Positions 13,301 to 24,710 of a stretch of 64,000 nucleotides of DNA are shown in pieces. The translations under genes and the position numbers were made by a program. Source of the DNA: Thozetella sp. PMI_491 (taxonomy: Eukaryota > Ascomycota > Sordariomycetes > Chaetosphaeriales > Chaetosphaeriaceae); assembly GCA_021432635.1 (NCBI GenBank), contig MU270037.1, positions 186,001 to 250,000 on the forward strand, written 5' to 3'. The notes under the pieces were generated by a model. The model searched no databases, had not been told where the DNA came from, and worked only from the letters and a program-made list of their open reading frames with translations. Within the stretch, counting starts at the first letter, position 1; every line of letters starts with the position of its first letter.

Positions 13301-13438
13301 GCTGCTGTCTATGACAGTTCTTCTATAGAAGATCTTACAGAGGCGGCGACAAGAGAAAGAGAGTCGTTTACTACGCCTTCGGCAGAGATAGAAGTGTTGC
13401 CCTTGAGAGCGGCGCTAGGGGAGGGAATTAAGCCATAG
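7376..13438 (+). CDS. Killer-toxin-like GH18 chitinase (subgroup C) with two hevein-type CBM18 modules
   Basis: Secreted endochitinase-like protein of about 1901 residues. Exons 7376-7653, 7717-7803, 7870-11906, 11993-12868, 12936-13046 and 13122-13438 join in frame; exon 3 could instead start at 7861 (three extra residues). After the signal peptide come two chitin-binding modules (about 37-70 and 75-118; the first splice restores CCSQYGFCG), then a GH18 barrel (about 130-470) with the catalytic motif DGIDIDWEYP near 249-258, the Glu being the proton donor. A Cys-rich part follows, then Lys-Arg sites near 867, 1007 and 1076 and a long unassigned C-terminal half ending in a charged tail. Domain order matches fungal subgroup C chitinases, which resemble the alpha/beta subunits of Kluyveromyces zymocin. 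All catalytic residues are present. Its neighbours are a LysM protein, a cytosolic unknown and a regulator-like protein. Confidence 0.92.
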
Positions 13439-14144
13439 GTGCAACTTGACTGACATGAATTTTGGTTAGGAAACTGTGCAGAAATTTGTCTCCTTAAAAT
13501 GCAGCTTCTAGCCTTTCTTATAAATAGTTAGAAGCTTTCTGTTACCTATACTCTAAAGCTTTCTGTATACCCCCCACCCCCCAATCCCCTCCCAGTCCTC
13601 TCAGATTTGAAGCAGGTATGAGACGTATACTGGGTACCTAGAATATAAAGTAGCTGCTAGGGCTGCCCCGACATGCTTCTTTGACGTATCTTATCCAGTA
13701 GGTGCTGACAACGAGAATTGGCGTTCGAGTTGCAATAACCAGTGTTTGCCTAGGTCGGCTCTATCTGAGGAAACCACAAGTAGATCAACGCTTAACCTCA
13801 TTAGGAAATCGGAACCCTGGCACAGAGCTAAACTATATTTGGCTAGAGCTGACACCACACTTGCCCCACCTTTCCTGAAAGAGAAAGGCGCCGTCCACTG
13901 GATCGATAATCACAATCGCAACGACACGAGGGCAAACTGGGGTTGCTTACGCAGTTCTCCCAGTCGCGTCTCAGCTACTGTCAAGCAGACGTTGCAATCT
14001 CTACATAGGCCCCAGGGCACTGAGGGCCACAGCTGAGAAGAGGACACGAGTTCTCACAAAGTCTTCCCGCAGTAAACCTCTACTTTTTTGTACCCGTTCC
14101 CCTATCTGGCCCAGTTCCGCCCGGGTGACCAGCCGACGGAAGCA
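13439..14144. other. Intergenic, no gene recognised
   Basis: About 700 nt between the chitinase stop and the regulator-like gene. It includes a T-rich stretch and a C-rich run near 13570, consistent with the 3' end of the chitinase transcript. No further gene seen. Confidence 0.5.
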
Positions 14145-15893
14145 ATGCCGACCGAGTTCAGGTGGATTGCATCGAGCTCTGGCAAGAACGGCCACGATGA
14201 GGATACGCGTAAGATCATCCGGTCACATGCAATGAAAGAAACTGCAGCTCAGCGCAGGAAGACGGGTATGTGGGGCAAGCAGAATATGCGGCAGCACGCC
14301 GTATTTCTTTACGACGTCGACCAGAAGGCGCGCGCCAGCACTGCGGTGGCCCAGCAGCATTCTATGGCGCCCAAGCCCCGAATTGCACACTTTCTCGTCC
14401 ACCCAGGCCAGCCCATCCCTCTCGACAGGTTCGAACGACTCGTTGTCAACGTGGGCGTTAACGTGCTTGATCTGGACGAGCTCACGCGCATCTCCATTGG
14501 ACAACGCGCGGCGACGATGCTCACTCAGGGTCGCATGGGATTGGAGAGGTTGATAGCACGTCGCCGAGAGAGCTACCTAATGCACCTTCCCGCTCGGTTT
14601 GGCCACAACTCCTGCCTGGAAGATGCACTCCGCTATTTGGCGATCAAGGCGAGACATCTCTTAGGCGACACACGCCAGAGCGCTGCTTCCAATGAATTGG
14701 CCCTTTATGGCAAAGCCCTTCGTAGTCTACAAGCAGCCATTGAGGACGACCGAGCGTGGGCCGATGCCGATGTGCTCTGTGCGGTTGAGGTTTTAAGTAT
14801 GTGCGAGGTAAGCTCGGGATCATCTGGTGGCCTCGCGACATTTGCTATGGGCTAAATCCCCTTAGGTCTTGAGCGATCCACCGCGCCCCATGGCATGGGA
14901 GAGCCATCTAGCCGGCGCATGCCGCCTGATCCGTGCTAGAGGGCCTACCAGGTTCACTACCGAGTTCGAGAAGTCTCTCCTTTCCTCCATGCTCGGTCCA
15001 ATCGTAAGTCCCGCAGTCCCCTGCTGCCTCCCGTACTCTCAGATATTCTCCCCTTCTCTGCCCGTATGCACTTTTGTCCTGTTAAACAAAAAACAATAAA
15101 CCCCCCCCCTTTTAACATTAATCTCTCCACCCCCTAGAGATCTCTCCGCACCGAATGTAACTTAACCAATGACGCGCAGATTAGCGAATGCATGCGACTT
15201 GGCCAGCCCTGCTTCTTCGAAGAAAGCGCCTGGCAGCCCGTCCTCCGATCTGTTATCCTCTCAGACCAAGACTTTTCTCCGCGCTGCGCGTCTTATTATG
15301 AGCTCTCGACTATAGGCGCAAGAATACCCCGTTTATTCATGGAGGTACGGCGCGCAGTGTTACATCAAGACTCGCTGGCGGACGACGAATTCGAATCTCT
15401 AGAAGCCCGCTGTCGCCTAGTCAAGGCGGACTTGGCGGGGTGGCGGCGCGGGTATGAGATTCTCAGCACAAAGTATCAACGCTCGGGCTTGGAGCCAACC
15501 CGATCAGCCGTCATGTGGCACGATACCCTATGCGCAGGACTTGTCATGCAGGCCATGGTTTGTCGACTAATAAGCGCTCTATCATGGGCAGACCGGCTTG
15601 TCGAGGAAGAAGAGGCCGTTGTGCACTCGAGGCGCTTGGTGAACCTTCATCAGGATATCGTAGACTCCAACGACTACGCCAGCTTCTATATTGAGCAAAA
15701 ACTCATGTTCGTAGAATCTGTTCTAGTCACTTCCGATCTCTGGTTGCGCGCCTATCGAGCAGAGAATGAAGTCCATGGGAAGGTTCAAGGCAATCGAGGT
15801 GTAGCGGGAATGATCAGTGCCCGGACATTCCGAACCTGGTGTGACGGCATACCAGATGATGATCTCGACTACATAAGCGATAGTAGTCAGTAG
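14145..15893 (+). CDS. Fungal transcription-factor-like protein (PF11951 type) without a zinc cluster
   Basis: Predicted nuclear regulator-like protein of 518 residues. Exons 14145-14807, 14866-15003 and 15138-15893 join in frame; the last exon could start at 15180 instead, giving 504 residues. The start MPTEFRW was chosen because the conserved N-terminal block follows at once (RKIIRSHAMKETAAQRRK), a feature of fungal proteins with the Fungal_trans_2 region. The rest is helical with the typical GACRLIRARGPT and PCFFEESAW segments. No Cys6 zinc cluster is visible at the N-terminus or in upstream frames, so direct DNA binding is doubtful; it may work with a partner. Proteins of this kind often flank LysM/subgroup C chitinase pairs, which makes control of this locus a reasonable inference. 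Confidence 0.8.
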
Positions 15894-16633
15894 ATTCTGT
15901 ATTAATACAAATAAGTTAAAGTTAAAGCCTGATTCACCGACCGCCATGTACTTAGAGTGATCGGCTCAAGAAGGACCCCCTCGACACGTCCGAAATCTCC
16001 TCAGATTTCTACCATCTGCCGGCGCAATACTGCAGCGTTTCTTCTGGTCATGATTTAATATGAAAATTAATTATCTGCGTGTGCTCTGATAGCAAGATTA
16101 TCCTCGGTGCTTTGGAAATAAAGTACCTAAGCTGCCTGTCGCCGGGCCCGTTCTACAAACCGCAGGGAACCAATTGCAGAGCCGAGGGATCGTCTACTAG
16201 GCATTAACAAAGTTTAGTAGATGTATACTTGTAGTGCAAATAAGTTTTAAAGAGACAATATCCACTTTTTCAACGGTTTCCATTGGTATTCCCCCTATAC
16301 GGTCGAGTGCATGAACCTCAATATGTTATTCTCCATCGAGCGCTAGGGCCTCTAGGTACATAGGCTAGAGCAGATGGTTGCTATCGACTTGGCTCTAGAG
16401 CTAGCGTTTGAGACTGCCGTGAAAGTTACAAAATCTGAAATAGGTGGAAAAGAAGGGCAGTAAAAGATGTGAAAGCGGATGATAAAACTGATTTACACAT
16501 GTCTAAATAAATAGAAAGTGATGTGGTCGCTAGTGCTGCGGGTTCTATCAAGTAACTTGCCTTCTTGCAACTTGAATATGTAGCGAGAGATTTTAGCACA
16601 CTATAAACTAGTCTTGATGGTATTCTATCATCG
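15894..16633. other. Convergent intergenic region
   Basis: Both flanking genes end here, so this 740-nt stretch holds two 3' regions. I see no coding frame with family signal and no clear repeat. Confidence 0.5.
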
Positions 16634-18136
16634 TCAGTGAACGATGAGTAAGCGAGCGTGCTGTTGGACAAACTGCTTGACAATCGCAACATAAAGATCT
16701 ACTTCCACCTTGGTTGTACCCAGGATGAGACTTAGCATTCCCCTCTCTGTGATCCAGAATCCTTTGCTTAAACACCAGTACCAGAAGAGTTTTTTTAGGC
16801 CCCCGACACTGTGATGATGGAGGTCGTCTCCACAGCTAGGCGCTTTCCCATTGTCCAGGAAATGGATCGTTAGGACTGCGCCGACTCCTGTGACCACCAT
16901 CTTCGTATATTTGGCAACCTCTTGCAACTCAGTACGGAAGTAGTCTCCGAGAGCGTTCAGCTCGATCGCTACCTCGGGAGTATAAATCTCGGACAGTCCC
17001 ACATATCCGCAGTTCATGCCAAGCGTGTTGTTGTTGAAGGTTCCCGAGTGCGGGAGACTTGTGGCGAGGCGCGGGTCGTAGGCCGTCAAAAGGGATGCAC
17101 GCCCCCCAAATGCACCAAAGGAAAGGCCACCACCGATATACTTCCCGAGAGTCGTTATGTCCGGGTCCAAGGAGTACTTTCCTTGGAGACCGTGCGGATG
17201 CAGACGGGAAGTCATAACTTCATCTAGGATGAAGATGATGCCGCACTGATAGCTAACATTAGACGTGAAGGGAAATGGTTAGCTAAGAATAAACAACTGA
17301 CCTTTGCAGCAGTGTCTTGGATCGTCTTCAAAAAGTCAACGGTCGCAGGAATGCACCCACCGGCGCCCTGCATCGCTTCAACAATGACAGCTGCGACACC
17401 AGGAGTTGTCTCGAGTAATTCCTTCACTTCCTCCACGTGGTTATATGTCCCAAGCACCCAATCGGCCTGGTCAACAGTGTTTCCGGCGATGCCGTGTCCA
17501 AAGCTAAGAACACCGCCATGATAGCCGCCGTCAAAGGCAATGACCTTCCTTTTGCCGGTGAGGTGTCTCGCAATGCTCAAGGCGTACAGATTCGCCTCAG
17601 TGCCTGAGTTGCAAAATCTCAGCTGCTCTAGACCGGGAAATCGCCGACAAATGAGCTCGGCGAACCTCATCTCCTCAACAGTAGTCGCCCCTAGATTGAC
17701 TCCTGTGTTTTCGTATGTCGACAGAAGCGTTTTCTGGAGGATCGGATTCGAGTGTCCATACAATCCAGCCGTGAGCTCTCCGACAAAGTCGACATACCTA
17801 GGGTGAGGTCTTGTCAGCCGTGCACAGCTAGAGGCAATGCGCTCAAGCTCACTCGTGTCCGTCATAGTCCCACAACCTATTTCCTTTCCCGGTCTTCATG
17901 AAAATGGGGAAGGGCTCGTTAAACAAAACTGAGCGAGTATTCCCTCCTGGCATAAATTTAACGGCATTTTCATAGTGTCCCTGAGACGCCTTTAGTCGCC
18001 CAACGTACGACGTTTTCGCGCTCAGGAGGGCATCCTCCAGGAGTGCTGCACTGGTCTGTGCCACCAAAGGGTCTTCAATTACTGGCCGAGAGGCAGACAG
18101 CCCGGCTACTTTCTCGGACACGACCGCTGCAGACAT
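16634..18136 (-). CDS. Class III PLP-dependent aminotransferase, glutamate-1-semialdehyde aminomutase-like
   Basis: Predicted 463-residue PLP enzyme. Exons 18136-17853, 17797-17302 and 17245-16634 join in frame through introns of 55 and 56 nt. Motifs of fold-type I class III enzymes are in order: RFCNSGTEANLYALSIARH, AFDGGYHGG, the cofactor Asp in FILDEVMTSR (about 268), and the Schiff-base Lys in TTLGKYIGGG (about 295). Fungi do not make haem from glutamate-1-semialdehyde, so the real substrate is likely another amino compound, as for related fungal paralogues in secondary or catabolic clusters. It is head to head with a Zn2Cys6 regulator (ATGs 427 nt apart) across a promoter with four CGG-N5-CCG sites, suggesting specific control by that neighbour. 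No signal or membrane segment is seen. Confidence 0.88.
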
Positions 18137-18310
18137 GGCGCGAGCGTTTTGCTATGCTCAGGCGGGTGCATACATGAAGGATACCAAGTAGACGATGTCT
18201 CTCTCAAATAGGGTACGATCTGGATTACGGTCAAGAAGTACTCGGCACGCAGCCTCAGTAATTTCCCGAACGCCAGCACCGCTCTCCTAATTGTCTAGCC
18301 GCCACTGCCT

Positions 18311-18492
18311 CGGCAGAACCGCGTAAATTTCTAGGATTCAGCCCCTGAGGTTACGGATTTCCCGCGCCGGCTCTCCTAGCGGTTAGCGTCGTTTTCGGCT
18401 GAGCTCCAGTATCAGGTGGTGTTTTCTGACCCATCTCCTGACTCGCGTCGGCAAATCCGCATCGCCTAGGCCTTTGTGGATCGGAATCGCCG
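18311..18492. promoter_or_regulatory. Four CGG-N5-CCG palindromes in a divergent promoter
   Basis: Inverted CGG half-sites with exactly five bases between them occur at 18311-18321, 18354-18364, 18449-18459 and 18482-18492, all within the gap between the aminotransferase and Zn2Cys6 regulator genes. Binuclear zinc-cluster dimers typically bind paired CGG triplets with fixed spacing. A six-base constraint would be expected about 0.1 times in this gap, so four copies are very unlikely by chance. The adjacent regulator is the natural candidate to bind them. Confidence 0.75.
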
Positions 18493-18563
18493 CCACTTCA
18501 GGCCACGCCTTTTCATGAAACGTCCCTCCTGCAAATCACCCTTTCGGCCGTCATGTTCCCACT

Positions 18564-20897
18564 ATGACCGACTCCTTGAGCGGATCCGGCGAGCTACAGA
18601 CTAACGAACCGGGGATTGGCAAGCGACGGCGTAACGCGAGAACCGCGCTCGCTTGCACGTTCTGCAGGTAACCTCAATCCCGCCACCTTATTTTAGCCTT
18701 ATGGCAGAGCCAGGCTCCGCGAGGGGAGACAATTGCTGATTCAGAATACCAAAGGCAACGAAAGGCAAGGTGCTCTGGTGACTGGCCCACATGTATAGCC
18801 TGTTCAAAGCGTAAAAGAGCTTGTGTTTATCCCGGCCACCTGCCCTCACTTCAGATATCATCACCTCCAACCGCAGAGAAAGCTCCTATCGGGGCTGCCG
18901 CCGGCGGTGGATTGACTCCCACTCTAGACATGTACGTCCATCTTTCTTCAAGTGCTAATAACTCAGTTGCTGAGAGGATCCCTGCTCTAGACTACCTTCT
19001 GAAGAGCTGCGTAAGGCTGCCATCTCATACTTTCGCGAACACTATGCGCCAACTCTCCTGTGCTTTATTCCACCGCAGCAGTTGGTTCAGGATGTCACCG
19101 GAGAAAGTCTTCCGTCGACATTGCTATTATGCATCATAGCCCTTGTTTCGAGGTTAGCATGCGCCATGTGGATCGTGATTTGACTGGCTGCTCATTGGAA
19201 CCAGGTGCATACCGGCCTTTAGCTGCGCGTCGGAAAACATATCACCGTCTGCAGTCAGCGATCATTACGCCAGGCTGGCACAGCAAGAGCTCGAAAGGAC
19301 ATATGAAGAACCTTCCCTAGCTAACGTGCAATGCTGTCTAATCCTATGCATATACGAGATAGGAGATGGCGCGGAGCATAGAGGTTGGTTGCGCCTAGGG
19401 CATGCTACCAGGCTCGCGCAGCTGTTGCAGCTGCACCGGCAAGACTCCAATCCAAGCCAGCTGGACTGGGGAAATTCCGCACCCTCCAACTCTCTATCTC
19501 TAGCAGAATGCAAGAGACGCACCTTTTGGTGTTGTTTTTGCCTGGAGAGACTCCTGGCGAACGGCCGCGACAGGATCGCTATGTACTCGCCCGAAGACAT
19601 CACGACGCAATTCCCCCAGTCAGATGAGAATTTTATCTACGAGCGCCGGGATCCATCCTGCACGTTGAGTTGCTCGATTCATTGTGTAGAACATACAAGC
19701 AGGGAGACCAGCCTTCTCGCACACACCATCCGCATCGTTTATATCCTGTCAAACGTTATGACCTGGCATGGCCGCGGCGGCCGGCACTTGGACCCAAGGT
19801 GTCCGTGGCTACCCGAGATGCCCTTTAACATCTTGGGCGAGAAGCTGCGTCAGTGGAGGGCGGCCCTCCCTGGGCATCTGGACTACACACCTAAAAACGT
19901 CCCTGCAGTGACTGCAGTGGGCCAAGGCAAGCTATGGTCCTTCATGTTCATGATTTACTTCCAGGCCCGGGCGTATCTCTATAGAGAATACCTTCCGTTC
20001 ACGCCAAAGAAAGAATACGACCCAGTAGATGGTAGGACCAATCCCTCGCAACACATGAGTATGTGTTCTGACGCATGTTTCAGGTCCTTGTGATGGGCCG
20101 ACCCTGATACCTTCCGATTTTCCAATGCCGGAGAACTTTTGGTACGAATCTGCGGCGGTAATGGTTGACAGTGCAAATGCTATTTCAGACCTGTACAAGA
20201 CGATGGCGTCATGGGGGTTGTCGGCATCCGCATATCCTTTCCCTGGCCTGGGGTTGCTTACAGCCGCAAGCATACATGCGATGTATGCCATCTTTGCCTG
20301 GCCAAGCATGCAGCCGGTCACCACGGGGGCAACCAGCCGGGACTACTTACGTCAAGACATGGAGGCGTTCAATCATCTTGGACAGCAGTGGAGTCTTGCT
20401 GTTCACTGGGTATGTACGATTGGCGCTTGCCACACGATTTGCTTACCTGACAAACTTCTTTCCAGATACGCCAAGTCTCGCTATACTATAAACTCAACAG
20501 TCTTACAAAAAGATCTTGGTCGGACTCAGAGTGTAGCTTATCGAACATGAACATCAAGGAGATCAAGGATGGCATTATGAACTACGTGCGACAGATTAGA
20601 CAGCAAGACCGGGAAACACGGGAGCTCAGCTTAAAGGCTACCTTTGACTTCGATGGTTGGCTATCTGTACTAGACAGCTCTGTCGGAGAAACCACAGTGC
20701 CGGACGCTGTCATCGAATCCGACACTCTAGGTGATGAAATGAGCGAGGACACCGTCTTCATTACCACAAGAGACTCGTCTAGTTTCGGAACCGCAGTGCC
20801 TATTTCTTGGCTAAGCAACATAGAAGGTCTCACAGCGGTAGCGTCACAGGCGGAGTGGATGTTTGATGGTTGGGATAGTTGGGCATTCGATAATTAA
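18564..20897 (+). CDS. Zn2Cys6 transcription factor with Fungal_trans middle region
   Basis: Predicted nuclear regulator of 675 residues. Six exons (18564-18667, 18755-18931, 18991-19152, 19205-20031, 20084-20409, 20466-20897) sum to 2028 nt, all frames linked. The zinc cluster is perfect: Cys at 31, 34, 41, 48, 51 and 58 (C-x2-C-x6-C-x6-C-x2-C-x6-C), formed across intron 1. The middle region carries fungal_trans features: SDHYARLAQQELE, then GWLRLGHATRLAQLLQLH and the CKRRTFWCCFCLERLL helix. It diverges from the aminotransferase gene across the CGG-N5-CCG cluster, so self-regulation and control of that gene are likely. A decayed esterase, a decayed permease and an oxidoreductase lie downstream and may once have belonged to its regulon. 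Confidence 0.92.
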
Positions 20898-21197
20898 GTA
20901 TAGTGCATTTTGATCTTAGAATCCAAACTGATGCGATGATCAAGGATTCGCTGAAGTTGGACTTGTGGCTCTAATCTCTACCTAGGTAGTCTGTACTTAT
21001 AGTGAACTCGAATAGGCAGGACTGAATTCATCCTTTGGTTCCTCTTGAGGTGTTCTCGTTAGCATGACCTACTAAATACTTGTGAGAATCAACCACCTTC
21101 GTCGAAATTTCACTAGAAAACTTCAATTCGGGGCCAGTGCGGTCCATCTCACCAGTACGGCTGGAAAGACAGTGCATCTCACTCCCAACCGAGCATT

Positions 21198-22367
21198 TCA
21201 AGGCCTTACCCCAAATGCTTGACCTAGCGCCCTGACAGACTCCCTATTGTACTGCCGCCCTATCTTTAATATTCCACCAAGTTGCATAAAGGTGTGTGGC
21301 GCACCCTTGACTCGGATAAACTCGGCTTGCGATCTTGCCTCGTTCATTTTCTTGCCGTATGCTTCACCTTCGTCCCTGAGAGGATCCATCTCTGCCGTCA
21401 AGATCAATGCCGCCACCAGGTCCTTGAAACTTGGGGCCTTTATCGGCGATACGGTCCAGTCCTGTCGCCAAGTCAGCTCATTGTTCATCCATTCGCGGTC
21501 TCGACCTACATCATCCAACTCCTTAGGCCGTGGGTTCCCGAGGAAATGATTGTGAAACTACCTCATCCTCTCTGTGGGGAGGGGCTGTGCATAGTACATC
21601 TCCCTGTACGACTCGTACGGACAGTCCTCTCTGAGTTCTCTGGTGGGGGTGAAAACATGCATGTCGCAGACTGGGACGCCCAAAAGTTGGAAAGCAAGCG
21701 AGATTCCCTCGTCCCGACACTTATGAGCAATGACCGCGCTGAGGTGACCACCAGCGTAGCAGCCACCGATTGCCACCTTGTTTAAGTCCAAGTTGAGTTT
21801 GGCTGACTTGTTTTCTCGCACCTAACATTTGTCAAAACAGCACTATGGGTTTGGTGAATCCGATACACTAACCCAGTTAAACGCGGACCAGCAATCATTA
21901 ACTGGAATGGGAAACTTGAACTCTGGGGAAAGACGGTAATCGACATCGAAGGCAATACATCCTAGCTCGTGTACTAATCTTTTGCAGAAGTCTTTGTCGG
22001 TAGCGAGTCCGCCAAACACCAAACCGCCGCCGTGGAAATTGATATACACAGGCCGGGGTTTCTCATCGGCGGCCGCGCGACCGGGCTGGAAAATACGGAT
22101 GGCAATCTTGCCACCCTCAACTGGACATTTCTCCTCAGTGATGATAAGCCCCCCCGTGTCAACAATTTGGCGCCCATAGCTAATGGTGTATGCTAGCCGG
22201 TCCTTCCGGTATGTCTCTATCGGCACCTGATGCGTTGCTAGCCGTCCGGCACTATACTTGTTGTAGTACTCGACATAGGTAGGATCAAATCTGTGGAGTA
22301 GGGCCACAGGTATGCTGTTCAGGAGAGGTTTCTCGATGAGAACTGGAGGTTGTGATGAAGTCGCCAT
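21198..22367 (-). pseudogene. Alpha/beta-hydrolase (hormone-sensitive-lipase-like esterase), decayed
   Basis: Two exons, 22367-21873 and 21821-21198, join in frame and would give about 372 residues of an esterase fold. The oxyanion motif FHGGG (His at 112), the DVDYRLSPEFKFP segment, the acid in DPLRDEG and the His in GAPHTFM are all recognisable. Two defects are visible. The nucleophile elbow reads GGCYAGGH where the family has GGCSAGGH (TAC at 21756-21758, residue 187), and a TAG at 21558-21560 interrupts the frame where relatives have an aromatic residue, with coding quality continuing past it. The stop fits a TGG to TAG transition. It could still be a non-catalytic protein truncated at the stop, but loss of function is simpler. 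It converges with the regulator gene downstream. Confidence 0.8.
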
Positions 22368-22880
22368 TGTGAATGCCTACCAAATACAGAGGCTGCAGGG
22401 GATGTTAGCTTTTCTCAACGCGGCTGATGCAGCATATATTGGTTTATTGAAGCGTGTGACAAGTAGCCTTCATATCTCGAGTTTGGCAACGACGTTACGG
22501 TTCGGTTGTCGGATCCAACAGCGGAGATCTTAACTCAGCCGTAGCCCCGCCGACGACAATTCCGTGCGCCGCTGATGAAGTTGCCAGCAGGGTGATGCAG
22601 CAGATTTGCGTGTACAACTGCCTTATCTCGGGCCCCGATTATAAGGCTAGGCCTGCCAATTAAAATGGAAGACCAGGTCTTATCCCCACTAACATCGTGC
22701 GTTGTGTGATATGCCATCAAGTACCCCAGATATGTAGATTGGCAGGCCTAGTCCTAGTTAGACCAGGCCAAGAATACGGCGTGTTCCTGACTTTATTAAA
22801 GCTAGCCCGAGGAAGCGGTTCGTTCGACGCCTTGACCGATCTCTCTCGCGTCTCGCGACTCGGCACAATCCTCACGATGT
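22368..22880. other. Divergent gap between decayed esterase and decayed permease
   Basis: About 510 nt with no recognised gene. It would have held both promoters. The start of the permease cannot be fixed, so the right border is approximate. Confidence 0.4.
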
Positions 22881-24379
22881 CTTTTGCGAAAGATGGGTTG
22901 ATGGGTTCAGGCTTAATCTGCCCGTGGTGCAGAACTTCATCGCTGGGCTCGTGCTGCTGGGCACAGTCCGCATCTATATCGCCATCGCCGCCCTTGGTGC
23001 TGGAGGCGGAAAAGCCGACTCGACGCAGATGAACTGCATTGTCTCTTCAACCCTCTACGGCGTTTTCGCAGTGACTGGGTCTTTCGGTGGCTCTATCATC
23101 ACCAAATTCGGCCCCAGGTGGTCCATTTTCTTGAGTATACCTGCCAACTCTACTACTTTTCGCGCCGTCTAGGTAGCTGCTCACCTCCGACGCCGGTGCT
23201 TTAGGCAGGTGCTTTTGGATACCCTTTTTACGTGTCAGGCTTGTTTTATTACGATCATGAAGACAACCTTGTGTATCCTATCATCGGAGGTGCAGTCTTG
23301 GGTCTTTGTGCTGGACAATTCTGGGCCGGAGTAAACTATATCGCCCTGGCATACGCAGACGAAAAACAACAACGGCCGGTTTTACGCAACACAAGCGGCG
23401 CTCAAAGCCGCAGGAAATCTAATTGCAAGCTCACTCTAACCTCGGAATCAATTCCAACACTCTACCGTCAGAGGGCGCTTGAAAAAGTCGGAGAAGTTGC
23501 TCCAATGACTTGGCAGACGATTAATACTTTATCCCAAGATTGGCTATATCGCCATGGCTTTATTGACGACGATGACATTCGGAAGATCGAGGAAATAGCA
23601 GGGTCAATGAGATCTAACAGCTCGGTCCCTATTTCGGTCTACATTAGCTTCATATGCATCATGCTCGTGGCCATGAGCTTGGCGCTATTGCTGGTCAAAC
23701 CAGATGACGTACGTCGCTCGGATGGAACAGCTCTGGCGATTTTCCAGCGTGAGCTACTGGTTCCCTGTCTTGTCTTGTCGTCGCAGAGTTTCAGCTCATT
23801 CTCCAGCCCGGCATAAGTGGTGAGCGTGAAGTATTGGGGGATTGGGATATCATGATTGCTAATGCTTTCGCAGCCAAATATTTCGACCTTAGCACCCGTA
23901 GCCTTTTGACCTTTGTCGCCGCTGTCCTCGAAGTCGCTGCGAAGTATTCGTTTAGCTATGTGCTAGATAAACCCCAGTGGCGACGGCCCAAGCGCTCCAA
24001 GGCTGGAATATTCCTGATCGCCGTCCTTATTAGCGGCATATACAGCGGTGAAACCGGCTGGTTGTTCTCCGTGATCCCCCAATCCGAGCCCGAGTCTAAG
24101 CCCGCCCACGACTGGACTGACCCCAGCTTTACGGGCTTCTTCGTCATATTCGTCATCTTCAACGTGCTCGGGGCCGTCGCGCCAGTTTACATTGCCTGGC
24201 TTCTCTCCTCGATGACGAATGATCCGAAGAATTCCGGAGCATATGCTGGTCTTCTACGATCTGTAATGGCTGCTGGAACTGCCATCGGCTTCGGCATCGC
24301 AGCTGCTGGCGTCAGTACCCGAACCCAGTTCATAGTGCATATAACATGCCAATTTCTGGCTATTGGACCTCAAGCATAG
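22881..24379 (+). pseudogene. UNC93-like major-facilitator permease, probably decayed
   Basis: Membrane-protein blocks typical of fungal UNC93/DUF895 permeases appear in order: LPVVQNFIAGLVLLGTV, IAALGAGGGK, GGSIITKFGPRW, then across a 74-nt intron (23135-23208) YPFYVSGLFYYDHEDN, FWAGVNYIALAYADE, GRFYATQAALKAAG, LLVKPDDVRRSDGTA, and after a second GT-AG intron AKYFDLSTRSLL and the last helices. The GRFYATQ block and the following LGINSN block each sit one base out of frame from their neighbours (about 23370-23450), no good initiator ATG fits the first exon, and the loop after this block holds unrelated-looking sequence. Small missed introns could explain part of this, but decay is more likely. 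It sits between the decayed esterase and an oxidoreductase. Confidence 0.6.
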
Positions 24380-24710
24380 GTTGGTTTTAACTGTCAACGA
24401 CACCAACTGCAGAAAGCAAGACATTGTCATCGTCTCAGAGAACGTATTGGAGGGTATTGCAGATGCAATTGGGAAGACAGTCACAGAGAAAGATGATGAT
24501 CAATATCAGACACCACAGACCATTTGCGTATCAAGCATCTTTTACGGAAGCAGCTCTTCATTTTCAGGGTTAAAGTGTGGGAGGCAGAGGATTTGTCTCG
24601 GCCTTTGGGTGCCCGAAAGCTGTCAGCTAGCTTTCTTGTTTCCGATCATAAATCTAATCTGCCAACATATACCCTGATGGTTCAGACCGCTGACAGCTGC
24701 AACTCCTCGT
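24380..24710. other. Short convergent gap
   Basis: Between the permease remnant and the end of the oxidoreductase. Nothing recognised. Confidence 0.4.

Noticed and set aside
16634-18136. Haem-pathway glutamate-1-semialdehyde aminomutase (hemL)
   Set aside because: Fungi use the Shemin route; family similarity supports only a class III PLP enzyme with another substrate.
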